From Bhargavaea cecembensis DSE10 (GTDB taxonomy: Bacteria; Bacillota; Bacilli; Bacillales_A; Planococcaceae), in NCBI RefSeq assembly GCF_000348905.1, contig NZ_AOFT01000004.1, positions 124,001 to 188,000 of the forward strand: a DNA stretch of 64,000 bases. The letters are read 5' to 3'. Under the pieces are notes generated by a model, which searched no databases, was not told the DNA's origin, and saw only the letters and a list, made by a program, of their open reading frames with translations. Within the stretch, counting starts at the first letter, position 1, and each line of letters opens with the position of its first letter. Positions 8,212-17,135 of this stretch are shown here, piece by piece. A program made the translations under genes and the position numbers.

Positions 8212-9516
8212 TTATGTTAAATTCGACGGGACACTTTGCGGTTTTTCAAGAACTGCACCAGCCCCCGGTTCGTCCACTTCATCCAATCGGATATTCTTTG
8301 TCTCAGGGAACACCCAGGCCCATAGCGCCAATGCCATAAACAGCACCACACCGCCAAGGATGATCGGCTGGTACCCGTAGACCGGGAACACGGCAGCCGT
8401 GATCAGAGGCGGGATGGCTGAGAGGCCCCGCCCGATCTGGAGGGCCCAGGAAATGCCGGTCACCCGTACATCAGTCGGGAATATTTCACTGAACAGCGAT
8501 CCGAAGACGGAAGCCCCGTTTGATCCGAAATACAGGAAGAAGATCGGAACGAGAATCCAAAGGGAGTGAATCAGGCTGGTCCAAGTGAAGTAAAGGGCAA
8601 GTCCTCCGAGGGCTGCAACGACTCCCAAGTAGGATAGGGTGATTCTTCTCCCCCATTTGTCGGTCGTGTAGCCGGCAACCACTGAACCGACCAGCCCGCC
8701 AAATGCTGTAAAGAACAGCCACCACCCCGTGGCGCCCATCTCGAACCCTTCATACTGAACCAGATAAGTCGGCAGGAAGTTCGTGATTCCGTAGTAAGCG
8801 AAGTATTGCAGGACCGCTGCGATGAGCGCGATGGTGAACGGCTTCCAGAACCGCTTCAGCCCGTATTTTTGGGTCCATTTTACTTTGACGATATCTGCGT
8901 TTTCCTTGACCTCTTTTTCCCACACCACGGATTCTTCAACGTCTTTCCGCAGATATAAAGCAAATAAGATCGGCAAAGCAGACAGGATGAATGTCCAGCG
9001 CCAGCCGATGATCGGCAGGATGAACCCGCCCACCGTGGCTCCAAGGAAAATACCGATATAAGCGCCGCTGTACAGCATACTGCTCCAAAAGCCCCGTTGT
9101 CTGGAAGGCACCGTCTCGCTGACCAATGCCTGTGCGGCCCCGTATTCTCCACCAAGGCCAAAACCTGCAATGGCGGTCCAAAGAATCAGCCATTCATAAT
9201 TGAAGGTAAAGCCCCGCATCAGCGTTGCGAGTGTAAAGATCACCAGTGTGGCGATCAAGATCTTCTTCCTGCCGACTTTGTCGCCCAAGTAACCGAATAC
9301 GACTCCGCCGACCGCAAGAAAGGCCAGCTGGACTGAAAACACGGAAGCGACCTGTACGGTGGTGAGGGATAAGGCAGCAGCCATCGGGATGACAAGGAAG
9401 CTAAGCAGGAAAATCTCGTAGTAGTCGAAGATCCATCCGATATAGGCCCCGAAAAACGCCTTATATTTCGGTTTATCCATTTTCTCCTCTTGCATCGGCA
9501 AACTGTTTGTCGTCAT
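8212..9516 (-). CDS. MFS transporter, metabolite/aromatic acid:H+ symporter type
   Basis: This 434-aa 12-helix permease carries the MFS loop motif GDKVGRKKILIA between helices 2 and 3 and its echo TDKWGRRITLSY in the second half. The GLGGEYGAAQALVSE stretch is typical of the metabolite:H+ symporter branch, which imports organic and aromatic acids. GAGGTGG precedes the ATG. It is monocistronic, convergent with the TRAP operon and next to the aromatic island, so it may be a second, proton-driven importer of the same or a related acid. Confidence 0.85.
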   Translation of the reverse strand: MTTNSLPMQEEKMDKPKYKAFFGAYIGWIFDYYEIFLLSFLVIPMAAALSLTTVQVASVFSVQLAFLAVGGVVFGYLGDKVGRKKILIATLVIFTLATLMRGFTFNYEWLILWTAIAGFGLGGEYGAAQALVSETVPSRQRGFWSSMLYSGAYIGIFLGATVGGFILPIIGWRWTFILSALPILFALYLRKDVEESVVWEKEVKENADIVKVKWTQKYGLKRFWKPFTIALIAAVLQYFAYYGITNFLPTYLVQYEGFEMGATGWWLFFTAFGGLVGSVVAGYTTDKWGRRITLSYLGVVAALGGLALYFTWTSLIHSLWILVPIFFLYFGSNGASVFGSLFSEIFPTDVRVTGISWALQIGRGLSAIPPLITAAVFPVYGYQPIILGGVVLFMALALWAWVFPETKNIRLDEVDEPGAGAVLEKPQSVPSNLT

Positions 9517-9570
9517 AAATCCACCTCGCTTTTGGGATGAGTTATCTTTGATTCACTCCTGTATAAACAG

Positions 9571-9624
9571 AGTCAGTCCGGTGGTGTCTGGGAGCATATC
9601 TCCCTGTCCACCATCGGACTGACT
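9571..9624. terminator. Long inverted repeat between the island and the MFS gene
   Basis: AGTCAGTCCG (9571-9580) pairs with CGGACTGACT (9615-9624), with an inner GGTGG/CCACC. It lacks a good U-run on either side. It could end the island operon by secondary structure or protect its 3' end. Confidence 0.45.
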
Positions 9625-9643
9625 CCTATTCCTTTCGCCCGTC

Positions 9644-10189
9644 TCAGACGGGCTGATGGATCTTCATGTCTTTTGCGCCCGCCGGTTTGATCAGGCCCGG
9701 GTCGCTACGGTCCTGAACGGGAACCCGGAACCGGCCGGGCCGGATGGTAGCGATCAGTTTTTCTTCCTCTTCGCCATATAAAGTGTGCCAGTTCTCCTCC
9801 TGATGGAGAATGAGGCTGCCCTGATACCGGGTCAAACCGATGACTTCTGCGACAAGAGGCAAATCAAGGATTTCAGCCAGCCGGACGGGCAGCTCTTCTC
9901 CGAGTGCGGCATGGCCGGCAATGACAAGGTCAGGGTTTTCGCGCATCACCACCGGCAGTACCGCACCGATGAATCTGTCCGGATTTTCCGTCCCGTTATC
10001 CAGGGTGACGATTGGATCCACCCCATACAGCATCCAATCTTCCGCCGTACAATGCGCAAATTCACCAATCAGCATTCCGGACACTGCACCACCGCCTGCG
10101 ATTTGCCCCGCCGCAGCTGTCGCCTCCAGGGTCTCACGCGTGATGGTACCGTCCCGGACCTCTCCGATGATCAATACGTTTCTGGCCAT
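9644..10189 (-). CDS. ETF alpha-like protein, N-terminal domain only
   Basis: The 181-aa product matches the N-terminal half of electron-transfer flavoprotein alpha (FixB/EtfA). It begins MARNVLIIGEVRDGTITRET and shows the family's AALGEELPVRLAEILDLPLVAEV segment and ATIRPGRFRVP, where domain I normally ends. Full EtfA is about 310-325 aa; the C-terminal FAD-binding domain is absent and no ETF beta gene is adjacent. The start at 10189 has AGAGGG upstream; the upstream codons overlap the preceding gene. It is last in the operon and follows a TcuA-like dehydrogenase, so it may be a docking or electron-transfer partner, or a decayed remnant. Confidence 0.75.
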   Translation of the reverse strand: MARNVLIIGEVRDGTITRETLEATAAAGQIAGGGAVSGMLIGEFAHCTAEDWMLYGVDPIVTLDNGTENPDRFIGAVLPVVMRENPDLVIAGHAALGEELPVRLAEILDLPLVAEVIGLTRYQGSLILHQEENWHTLYGEEEEKLIATIRPGRFRVPVQDRSDPGLIKPAGAKDMKIHQPV

Positions 10190-10220
10190 ACAGCATCCCT
10201 CTTTACCGTTTGGTTCCGGG

Positions 10221-11735
10221 TCAGGTGATGGCAGCCTTTGCCCCCGCCCGTTGGTTTGCGTGTTCCGCCGCATTGGCTCCGGCAATCTTCCCGAACACCG
10301 AGCCCGCCATGAGTCCCGCTCCGCCCGGATAGTTCGAGTAAAACAGGCCGCCGGCCGCTTCTCCTGCGGCGTACAGTCCCGGAATGGATTCGTACATCGT
10401 ATCCTGGACTTCCGCTTCCTCATTGATCTTCAGCCCGCCGAACGTGAACGTGATGCCGCACGTGACGGCATATGCTTCAAACGGCCCCTCCTCAATCGGA
10501 GTCGCCCAGTTCGTTTTCGGGACGTCCAGCCCGATTGTACGGCGGCCGTCTTTGACGTTCGGGTTAAACGGCACCGTGCGGTCGACCGATTCATTAAAGC
10601 GTTTGACTTCTGCCAGGAAGCGTTCCCTGTCGACATCCATCTTGTCTGCCAGTTCCTCGAGCGTATCCGCCTTCACCTTCGTGACTTTCCGGCCCTTGTA
10701 TTCCTCACGGAGCTGGGCGGATGTCTGGGCATCGAACACCTGGTAGCCGTAGCCGTCCGGCTGCTTCAGCAGTTCACGGCCGTATTTGGCGTAGGTGTAG
10801 TTCCGGAAATCCGCACCCTCATCGAGGAAACGCTCGCCGTTGGCATTCACGAGGATCCCGAACGGATAGCTGAGCCTCTGGAAGCCCTCTTCGAAGTCCG
10901 GGAGATACCGGTCGCCCATGACGGCGTGCGACAATGTCCAGTTGCCTTCCGGCAGTGCCCCGATATCCAGCGCCATCCTGATGCCGTCACCGGTGTTGTA
11001 CCGGGAACCCCGGACGTGGACGGCATCCCACTGGGTGCCGAGGTACTTGGACCGCATCTCGGTGTTGGCATGGAACCCGCCTGACGCGATGATCACGGAA
11101 CTCGCTGCAATCCGCTTTGTCTTGCCGTTCTCACGTATCACGACGCCGTACACCCCGTCATCATTCCGGAGCAGGCTGACGGCCATCGTCTTGTAGAGGA
11201 TCTGAACCCCTTGGGAAGAAGCCTCCTCGTGAAGGGCTTCAACCAGTCCATGGCCCCCGCCGACTGACTCCAGCACCATGCCGCCCCAGAACTTGAACAC
11301 GCCGTCGACTTTGAAGGCCTGCCGCCCGTAAATCGGGATCCACTTCACGTTATGGCGGGTCATCCATTTCATCGTTTCAAAGCTTTCGTCTGTGAGGATG
11401 GAGGCCAGCACCGGGTCGGTCTTGTAGTCCGTCATCCTGCACATGTCGTCATAGAACTGCTCTTCCGTATAGGACCCGAAGTCGGTCATCGCCATCTCGG
11501 CGTCATCAAGGTCCGGCACCAGTTCACGGATCTCATCCGCCCCGTTGTAGGCAAAGCGGATCGATCCGTGCGTATAGGTCGTGTTGCCGCCCTTTTCCTT
11601 CTCCGGAGACTTCTCGAGCACGATCACGCCGGCCCCCTGCTCACGTGCGGAAATCGCCGCGCACATCGCGGCATTTCCCGCTCCGATGACGACAACGTCC
11701 GTCTCATAATCGAAATTCAGCTGTTGTTCCTGCAC
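10221..11735 (-). CDS. Fumarate-reductase-type FAD dehydrogenase A (tricarballylate dehydrogenase-like)
   Basis: This 504-aa flavoprotein would carry out alpha,beta-desaturation (or the reverse) of a carbonyl or carboxyl compound. The N-terminal FAD site is VVVIGAGNAAMCAAISAREQ, followed by EKGGNTTYTHGSIRF as in TcuA. The C-terminal FAD site is YESIPGLYAAGEAAGG, with YPGGAG near the end. KstD-like ring desaturases share this fold, so ring dehydrogenation is possible. I start at the GTG at 11735 with AAGGGG seven bases upstream. It sits between a meta-cleavage hydrolase and the half-ETF gene, suggesting that electrons leave through the latter. Confidence 0.8.
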   Translation of the reverse strand: MQEQQLNFDYETDVVVIGAGNAAMCAAISAREQGAGVIVLEKSPEKEKGGNTTYTHGSIRFAYNGADEIRELVPDLDDAEMAMTDFGSYTEEQFYDDMCRMTDYKTDPVLASILTDESFETMKWMTRHNVKWIPIYGRQAFKVDGVFKFWGGMVLESVGGGHGLVEALHEEASSQGVQILYKTMAVSLLRNDDGVYGVVIRENGKTKRIAASSVIIASGGFHANTEMRSKYLGTQWDAVHVRGSRYNTGDGIRMALDIGALPEGNWTLSHAVMGDRYLPDFEEGFQRLSYPFGILVNANGERFLDEGADFRNYTYAKYGRELLKQPDGYGYQVFDAQTSAQLREEYKGRKVTKVKADTLEELADKMDVDRERFLAEVKRFNESVDRTVPFNPNVKDGRRTIGLDVPKTNWATPIEEGPFEAYAVTCGITFTFGGLKINEEAEVQDTMYESIPGLYAAGEAAGGLFYSNYPGGAGLMAGSVFGKIAGANAAEHANQRAGAKAAIT

Positions 11736-11752
11736 ACTGCCACCCCTTCCGG

Positions 11753-12619
11753 TTACAGACGGTCCCTGAAGAATTCCTGGATGAGGAAGTTGAACTCGTC
11801 TTTCTTCTCGAGTTGCGTCCAGTGGCCGCATTGGCCGAAAATATGGAGCTGCGGATTGCCCAGGTGTTCGGCGAGGTAATAGCTGGACTCGACCGAGCAC
11901 ACTTTGTCGTTCAGGCCGTGGACGAGGAGCACCGGATGCTTGATGCGGTTCAGTGCGACTGTCGGAACCGGAACGGCTGCCGTGGCGAAGATCGAGTTGT
12001 TGGAGCGCTTGACTTCAGGGCGCATCGCGTTTTCAAAACGGTCATCCGTCACCGCTTCGATCACCGGCCACATCTTTTCGGCGTCATACACGAACCAGCT
12101 CATGATCTGCTGGAGCTTTTTCTTCGATGGGTTGTCGTAGAAGCTTTTCGCACGGGCCAGTTCAAAGCTCATTTTCGTATTCGGCGTTCCGCCGGGCCCC
12201 ATGAGCACGACTTTGCCGATCCGGTCCGGATGCTCGATGAGAAGCTCGAGCGCAACGGAGCAGCCGAGCGAGTTCCCGACAAGGTTGACCTTGTCGAGCT
12301 TGTAATGGTCGATCAGCTCGATCGCCTGTCTGACCCACTCGTCCATCCAGGCCTGCCGGTTTTTCAGAGGCTCTTCCGGGTGGCTGCTGTTGCTGAAGCC
12401 GTACAGATCAGGTGCCAGGCAGTGGAAGCTCTTGCCCGCCTCTTCAAGCGCAGGCTTCCAGTTGGCGATGGCCGTAACCCCAGGGCCCGATCCGTGAAGG
12501 AACAGGATGGTTTCCTCATTTCCTTCGCCGGAGCGGTTCACGTACGTCTCGAAATTCTCCGTCTTCACCACACTGCTTGTCACTTGCGCTTTTGTTTCCT
12601 GAGTCGCTTTTACTGTCAT
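11753..12619 (-). CDS. Meta-cleavage-product hydrolase 1 (alpha/beta hydrolase)
   Basis: This 288-aa C-C bond hydrolase of the BphD/HsaD/DmpD type splits a vinylogous 1,5-diketone ring-fission product into a 2-hydroxydienoate and an acid. Visible elements are the oxyanion HGSGPG (42-47), nucleophile S117 in GNSLGC, acid D238 in GLNDKV and H266 in GQCGHW. AAAGGGG lies before the ATG. It is third in an operon after hydroxylase 1 and extradiol enzyme 1. Related copies are at 28659 and 32974; this one differs most around the lid (residues 140-190). Confidence 0.87.
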   Translation of the reverse strand: MTVKATQETKAQVTSSVVKTENFETYVNRSGEGNEETILFLHGSGPGVTAIANWKPALEEAGKSFHCLAPDLYGFSNSSHPEEPLKNRQAWMDEWVRQAIELIDHYKLDKVNLVGNSLGCSVALELLIEHPDRIGKVVLMGPGGTPNTKMSFELARAKSFYDNPSKKKLQQIMSWFVYDAEKMWPVIEAVTDDRFENAMRPEVKRSNNSIFATAAVPVPTVALNRIKHPVLLVHGLNDKVCSVESSYYLAEHLGNPQLHIFGQCGHWTQLEKKDEFNFLIQEFFRDRL

Positions 12620-12642
12620 GACTTTGCATCCCCTTTCAGTAT

Positions 12643-13599
12643 TCAGCGTGCTTCGATCGTCGTTTTAACCAATTCTTTTGCGTTGATGCTGTCGCCCCAA
12701 TAGGTGTTTCCAAAGGCGCGCTCGCTCTCATGCCATCTGACCGGCTCCCAGTCCGGCTCGAAGATCAGGTAGCCGCCGGTGAACAGTTCCACCCGGCAAC
12801 CGCTGCCGGGGTCTGTGACGTAGATATACATTGCCTGGGAGATCGAGTGCTTTCCAGGCCCCACAAAGTCAAATCCGTGTTCCTTCAGGATGTCCGCCGC
12901 ACGCAGGATATCCTGCGAGTCATCGGACCAGTAGGAGATGTGATGCACCCGTGCAGGCGTATCCGTCTCCGGCCGCACCACAAAGGCGACGTCATGAACG
13001 AGCTGTGTCACGCTCATCCAGCCCGCCAGGATATCCTGGTTGTCGTTCTCAAGCAGCTCCCGCATCTTGAATCCGAGCACATTCTGCAGGAATTCGAACG
13101 TTTCCGGCGCCTGTTGGGACGTATGCAGGTTGACATGGTCAAACCGGCGCGGCGAAATCCCTTTGGCCCATGCCTTATAGGTCTGGTTTTTCAGGACCGA
13201 GCGACGGTGCTCTTCCACTTCCGGCTTTTCGATGTCGTAGTAAAGCTCGAACGTGTGGCCGGACGGAAGGGAAAAGCGGACCGCTTCCCCGATGCCCGGC
13301 GTTTCCCACGCGGGGACCGTACGTACATCGACGCCCTGCTCTTCAAGCAGTGCCCTGAAGCCCTCGACATCTTCCCGCTTTTTCGTGCGCCAGCCGATAT
13401 GCTTCACATAGCCGGATTCCCCCTGCTCGACCGACAGCGTATGGTGCTGGAAGTCCCCCCATGCGCGCAGGTAGTGGACGCCGTCAATTTCCGCTGTCTC
13501 CTCAAGCCCGATCACATCCCTGAAGAATGTCAGGGACTTCTGCAAATCCGAACTGACGAGGGCCACATAGCCCAATTTTGCGATTTCCGGTTTTTCCAT
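12643..13599 (-). CDS. Extradiol ring-cleavage dioxygenase 1 (VOC family)
   Basis: This 318-aa type I catechol 2,3-dioxygenase opens a catechol next to the diol with O2 and Fe(II) (or Mn). Two VOC repeats are visible. The metal triad would be H155 (RRFDHVN), a His in RVHHISYW (219/220) and E271 (CRVELF). Second-sphere residues match XylE: H202 (VHD), H251 (GKHSIS) and Y260 (MYIYVTDPGSG). It follows hydroxylase 1 by 25 bases in the same operon. It is very close to the copy at 23786, less so to those at 26414 and 30773. Confidence 0.9.
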   Translation of the reverse strand: MEKPEIAKLGYVALVSSDLQKSLTFFRDVIGLEETAEIDGVHYLRAWGDFQHHTLSVEQGESGYVKHIGWRTKKREDVEGFRALLEEQGVDVRTVPAWETPGIGEAVRFSLPSGHTFELYYDIEKPEVEEHRRSVLKNQTYKAWAKGISPRRFDHVNLHTSQQAPETFEFLQNVLGFKMRELLENDNQDILAGWMSVTQLVHDVAFVVRPETDTPARVHHISYWSDDSQDILRAADILKEHGFDFVGPGKHSISQAMYIYVTDPGSGCRVELFTGGYLIFEPDWEPVRWHESERAFGNTYWGDSINAKELVKTTIEAR

Positions 13600-13624
13600 T
13601 TCTCCCCCACCTTTTTATCTGGTT

Positions 13625-14818
13625 TCAGTAACGGATCGCATTCGACTCGAGCCCGACAAGGACACGGCCGTAGTTTTCCTTCGTAATGATCGGCGACAGC
13701 GAGCGGTGCGAATGGAGCACGAGGAAGTCGCGGATGATCCGCTGCATCGGATGGCCGTTATAGGCGAATCCGGAGCCGCTTCCTGCCATCAGGTCATCGA
13801 GTGCTTCCTTCAGCATCTTGTTCGCGTGTCCGATGTCGGCAAGCGCCTTGACCCGCGCTTCACGCTCCATGTACTGTCCGGATTCGGCCCAACGGTCGAT
13901 GTCGTCCGCGACCTTGAAGAAGAAGTACTCTGCGGATTCGATCTTCATCGCCGCATCCGCGATCAGCGCGTGTGTGCTGGCCGCATCCTTGATGAACTCG
14001 ACACCCATATGAGCCGCGCGGCGCATCGGCAGGCTCTGCTGGAAGAATTCCAGTGCGTATTTAAGTAGGCCGAGACCCGGAAGCCCGAGCGACAGGATCA
14101 GTCCAGGGAACAGCGCAGAATTATAGAGCGGGATATGGCGCAGGTGGGCCGAATTAAAGTCCCCGTCGAGCGCTTTCGAGAACGATACGCATCGGCGGTC
14201 CGGCACGAAGACATTGTGCATCTTGACGCTGTTGGAGCCGGTTCCCTTCAGGCCCATGACGTCCCAGTCATCCAGGATTTCCATTTCGCTGAACGGAAGC
14301 GTCATGAGGAGCTGGTCCGTGACATTGCCCTCGTCGTCCCGGATGATCGTCCCGAAGTACCCCCATGTCGCATGCTGGGAACCCGAGCAGAACATCCAAT
14401 GGCCTTCCTCGATCAGGTAGCCGCCGTCCACTTTTTTCGCCGTGCAGGAACGAGGTTCGTAAACGCCCGCGAAGAGAACGCTTTCAGGATCTTCGCCGAA
14501 GATTTCATCGTGTGCTTCCTCCGTGAACGATTCCGCCACCATGAGCTCGCGGATCGCGCACAGTGCCACGATCCAGCCGGTGGATGCGCAGCCTTTCGAG
14601 ATTTCGACGACGGCTTCGCTGTACGTGCGCATATTCGTTTCGAGTCCGCCGTACTGCTTCGGGCGAAGCATCTTGAACAGACCCGCTTCTTTCAATTCCT
14701 TCATCGTGCTTTCCGGGATCTTGCGGATTTCCTCCGTCTCTTTCGCGCGTTCACGAAGACGCGGAATCATCGCTTTCGCGGATTCGACGACGTCCTTATA
14801 TTCAACCGTGGATGTCAT
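13625..14818 (-). CDS. Flavin-dependent aromatic hydroxylase 1, oxygenase component (HsaA / acyl-CoA dehydrogenase fold)
   Basis: The 397-aa oxygenase of a two-component class D monooxygenase would use FMNH2/FADH2 from a separate reductase to ortho-hydroxylate a phenol to a catechol. Marks are LRPKQYGGLETNMRTY, GCASTGWIVAL, WMFCSGSQHATW and LKGTGSNSVKM, the loop typical of HsaA-like enzymes. I start at the ATG at 14818, eight bases after AGGAG; the GTG three codons earlier overlaps the ribosome site. It is first in the operon. Its own operon has no reductase; the one at 25909 is the only candidate in the window. Confidence 0.87.
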   Translation of the reverse strand: MTSTVEYKDVVESAKAMIPRLRERAKETEEIRKIPESTMKELKEAGLFKMLRPKQYGGLETNMRTYSEAVVEISKGCASTGWIVALCAIRELMVAESFTEEAHDEIFGEDPESVLFAGVYEPRSCTAKKVDGGYLIEEGHWMFCSGSQHATWGYFGTIIRDDEGNVTDQLLMTLPFSEMEILDDWDVMGLKGTGSNSVKMHNVFVPDRRCVSFSKALDGDFNSAHLRHIPLYNSALFPGLILSLGLPGLGLLKYALEFFQQSLPMRRAAHMGVEFIKDAASTHALIADAAMKIESAEYFFFKVADDIDRWAESGQYMEREARVKALADIGHANKMLKEALDDLMAGSGSGFAYNGHPMQRIIRDFLVLHSHRSLSPIITKENYGRVLVGLESNAIRY

Positions 14819-14901
14819 AGGGAACACTCCTTTTTAATGTGTGGCGTTATATCAAATGTAAAGAAGATTCAGTCGGAAAATAAGACGAAAAAGCATCTGA
14901 A

Positions 14902-14915
14902 TGTAAGCGCTTTTC
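14902..14915 (-). promoter_or_regulatory. cre-like site upstream of hydroxylase 1
   Basis: TGTAAGCGCTTTTC (plus strand) keeps the TGTAAGCG half of the CcpA operator but misses the final CA. It directly abuts the shared 18-bp motif at 14914. Confidence 0.45.
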
Positions 14916-14931
14916 CGTAATTTTTTATCAG
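14914..14931 (+). promoter_or_regulatory. Shared island motif, copy 2 (hydroxylase 1 operon)
   Basis: TCCGTAATTTTTTATCAG lies about 100 bases before the hydroxylase 1 start. Relative to that gene it is in reverse orientation. The remaining gap up to 15099 holds a GGCGGG/CCCGCC stem near 15020 but no gene. Confidence 0.6.
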
Positions 14932-15099
14932 ATTCCTCAGTTTGGAACCGATGCGGTCAACTCTTTTTAGATGGTTTCTGCGGATAAGGGTGATTTCTCC
15001 CCACACACAAGAACTGTGGCGGGGCCCCGTACCCGCCAAAACAGATGATTACCTGAAATGAATATCATCTCCCGACTCCAACACACACATCAAAACAAT

Positions 15100-15124
15100 A
15101 AAAAAAGCACGTGCTTGCACGCGC
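15100..15124 (-). terminator. Terminator of regulator 1
   Basis: GCACGTGC / GCACGCGC stem (15107-15124, with wobble) is followed on the minus strand by seven T's. Confidence 0.8.
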
Positions 15125-15139
15125 TTCAAGGTAATTGCC

Positions 15140-16972
15140 TTATTCAAATTTAATGTCTCCCAGTATCTTCAGCGAATCAAGCATGAGCAGGAGTTCGTAG
15201 GCGCTGATCGGGTTGCGGAGGTCTTTGTCCAGCAGTTCTTCCAGTCTGGAGATGCGGTACATGAGCCCGCTCATGGAAAGTGAGAGGTCCGCGGTCGATT
15301 GCTGGAGGTTGCCGCCGTTCACCAGGAAAATATAAAGCGTTTTCAAAAGTTCGTCCCGCTTTTGTTCTTTCAGCTCAAAGATCGGCTTCAGCTCTTTTTT
15401 GGCCAGCCGGCGGATGGCCGACATGTTTTTCGAGTTGATCAGGGAACCGACGATGCTTGTTTCCTCAAATGCCGCAATCGGCCCGTCCCCGATCCGGAGG
15501 GCGATCTGCGATTCTTCCACACTTTCCTCCATTGTGCTGACATCCGTGTTTTCACTGCTCAGGCCGAATCTGAAATCCACGAACTGATGGTGCAGCCGCA
15601 GATGCTTGAGGATGTGCTTCAGCTTGTCTTTCATCTCCTCAGTTTTAGGCAGCAACAGCAGGATGTCCCCTTCATGGACCGTCGTCAGGATGCGGTAGTT
15701 CTGCATCTCAAGGAACCTCGCGACCGCCTGTGTGACATTGTCGAGGAATTCGATGCCTTCCGTGTCCTGGCTGTCCGACGTACACTTTAGTGTGGCAATA
15801 TGAAACGGCTCATTCAGATCCACGCCCATGTAATAGCCGCGGTAGATGACATCCGACGGCGAATCGTACTGCTTCAGCAACAATTGCTGGAAAAAGTAGC
15901 CCTTCATGTTCTCCAGCGCTTCGAACGAACTTTTCTCATTCAGGAAGCAGAGGGCGATCGCTCCGGCTGCCCGCTGGATAAACATCCGCTCCGTGCTGAC
16001 GTCCGCCTCCTCGTCCGGGAAGATGAACGAGACATAGCCGATTACCTGGCCCTGGACGATGATTGGTGCGGCAAGCCGCCGGTGGTGCTTCCCCTTGACC
16101 GAGAAGGTCTTCGTAAAAGAGGCATACCGCTTTTTCCCGCTTTTTGTCTGCAGGACAGCCTTCCTGAAATCCTCCTGGTAAAGCTGATGCTCGTCCTTGC
16201 CTAACCCGACAACCTTCGTTCCGTAAAAGTTGAGGTCTTCGAGGGTGACCGGAACCTCCAGTGCCTCGTAGATTGTCTGCAGAATCACATCGAGCGTTGC
16301 CCCGTCGGCCACCTTAATCGTCAGGTTATCGTGGAAGCTGGAGACCCGCTCGATGTAGTTTTTCTGTTCAAGCAGCTGCTCGTACGTATAGTTCAGCTCG
16401 TCGATCATCCGGCTTTCCTTGTACATCGCGATCTCTTCGAGCATCTCGTGTTCTTTCCAGTCTTCCTCCATCTTCATTTCAAATGTGCATTCGGCATCCC
16501 CCATGCCGCGGCACGTGACTTCTTTCAGGTAAACCGGGCGGCCAAGTATTGTCGACACATAGCCGCTGCTGAATCCGACCAGCGTATGGCAGACAGGCTG
16601 CGGCGACCTGCCGTGATGCTTGAGGTGCTCGTCCACTTCGAAGGAGCCCTCCCATTTCCCGACGGCGTAGATTTCCTCGATGTTCCCCTCGGGATCCAAT
16701 TTGACCGACCGCTCCGAAACCAACTTCCGGATCTGGCCCGACTGGAGATGCAGATCCCCCGCTTTCTCCAGCATCTCCTTGATCGGACCGGGATTCTTCA
16801 GTACTTCCCTCGCATTTTCCGCTCCAGTGTTCCAACCGTACCGGAGCAGAAAGGCCTTTGCGCGCTTCACGCCCAGGTTTTCGATCAGCTCTTTGCGGAG
16901 CATTCCAAACGTGGCAGATGTGGTGGACAACTTTTTCTCAGCATGCGGTTGTACTGTACCGGTTTCTATCAT
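15140..16972 (-). CDS. Regulator 1: XylR_N/V4R sensor fused to a PucR-type DNA-binding C-terminus
   Basis: This 610-aa transcription factor carries the phenol-sensing module of XylR/DmpR/MopR (about residues 22-170) without the sigma-54 AAA+ domain. The metal ligands C128, E151, C154 and C162 have exactly the MopR spacing (C155, E178, C181, C189 from memory), and W107 matches W134. The MopR phenol-binding His appears as Q80. A coiled linker near 175-215 and a GAF-like middle follow, then a PucR C-terminal helix-turn-helix (LYIFLVNGGNLQQSTADLSL, LSMSGLMYRISRLEELLDKD). AGGGGG precedes the ATG. It has its own promoter region. It is likely an activator of the island responding to a ring compound. 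Confidence 0.85.
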   Translation of the reverse strand: MIETGTVQPHAEKKLSTTSATFGMLRKELIENLGVKRAKAFLLRYGWNTGAENAREVLKNPGPIKEMLEKAGDLHLQSGQIRKLVSERSVKLDPEGNIEEIYAVGKWEGSFEVDEHLKHHGRSPQPVCHTLVGFSSGYVSTILGRPVYLKEVTCRGMGDAECTFEMKMEEDWKEHEMLEEIAMYKESRMIDELNYTYEQLLEQKNYIERVSSFHDNLTIKVADGATLDVILQTIYEALEVPVTLEDLNFYGTKVVGLGKDEHQLYQEDFRKAVLQTKSGKKRYASFTKTFSVKGKHHRRLAAPIIVQGQVIGYVSFIFPDEEADVSTERMFIQRAAGAIALCFLNEKSSFEALENMKGYFFQQLLLKQYDSPSDVIYRGYYMGVDLNEPFHIATLKCTSDSQDTEGIEFLDNVTQAVARFLEMQNYRILTTVHEGDILLLLPKTEEMKDKLKHILKHLRLHHQFVDFRFGLSSENTDVSTMEESVEESQIALRIGDGPIAAFEETSIVGSLINSKNMSAIRRLAKKELKPIFELKEQKRDELLKTLYIFLVNGGNLQQSTADLSLSMSGLMYRISRLEELLDKDLRNPISAYELLLMLDSLKILGDIKFE

Positions 16973-17135
16973 ATCCGTACCCCCTATATCCCCCCGTGCG
17001 TTATTAACAGTATAATCATTTTCGGAAATTTGTATATATTAAATTTATTTGTCGATTCATGTCGGACAAAAATCTACCAAAATAAGGGGTGAATCAGCGA
17101 AAGAAGACCAATTCTTTCCTGCCACCCCTTGTCCA

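Noticed and set aside
8029-8220. 63-codon frame over array A that reads as seven-residue repeats
   Set aside because: A 21-bp period automatically gives heptad repeats in an open frame; the ATG lies inside the terminator stem with no real gene context, and the other arrays contain stops.
10190-10423. N-terminal extension of the half-ETF protein
   Set aside because: The extra 78 codons are antisense-like Arg/Pro-rich sequence overlapping the flavoprotein gene; the ATG at 10189 has the ribosome site.
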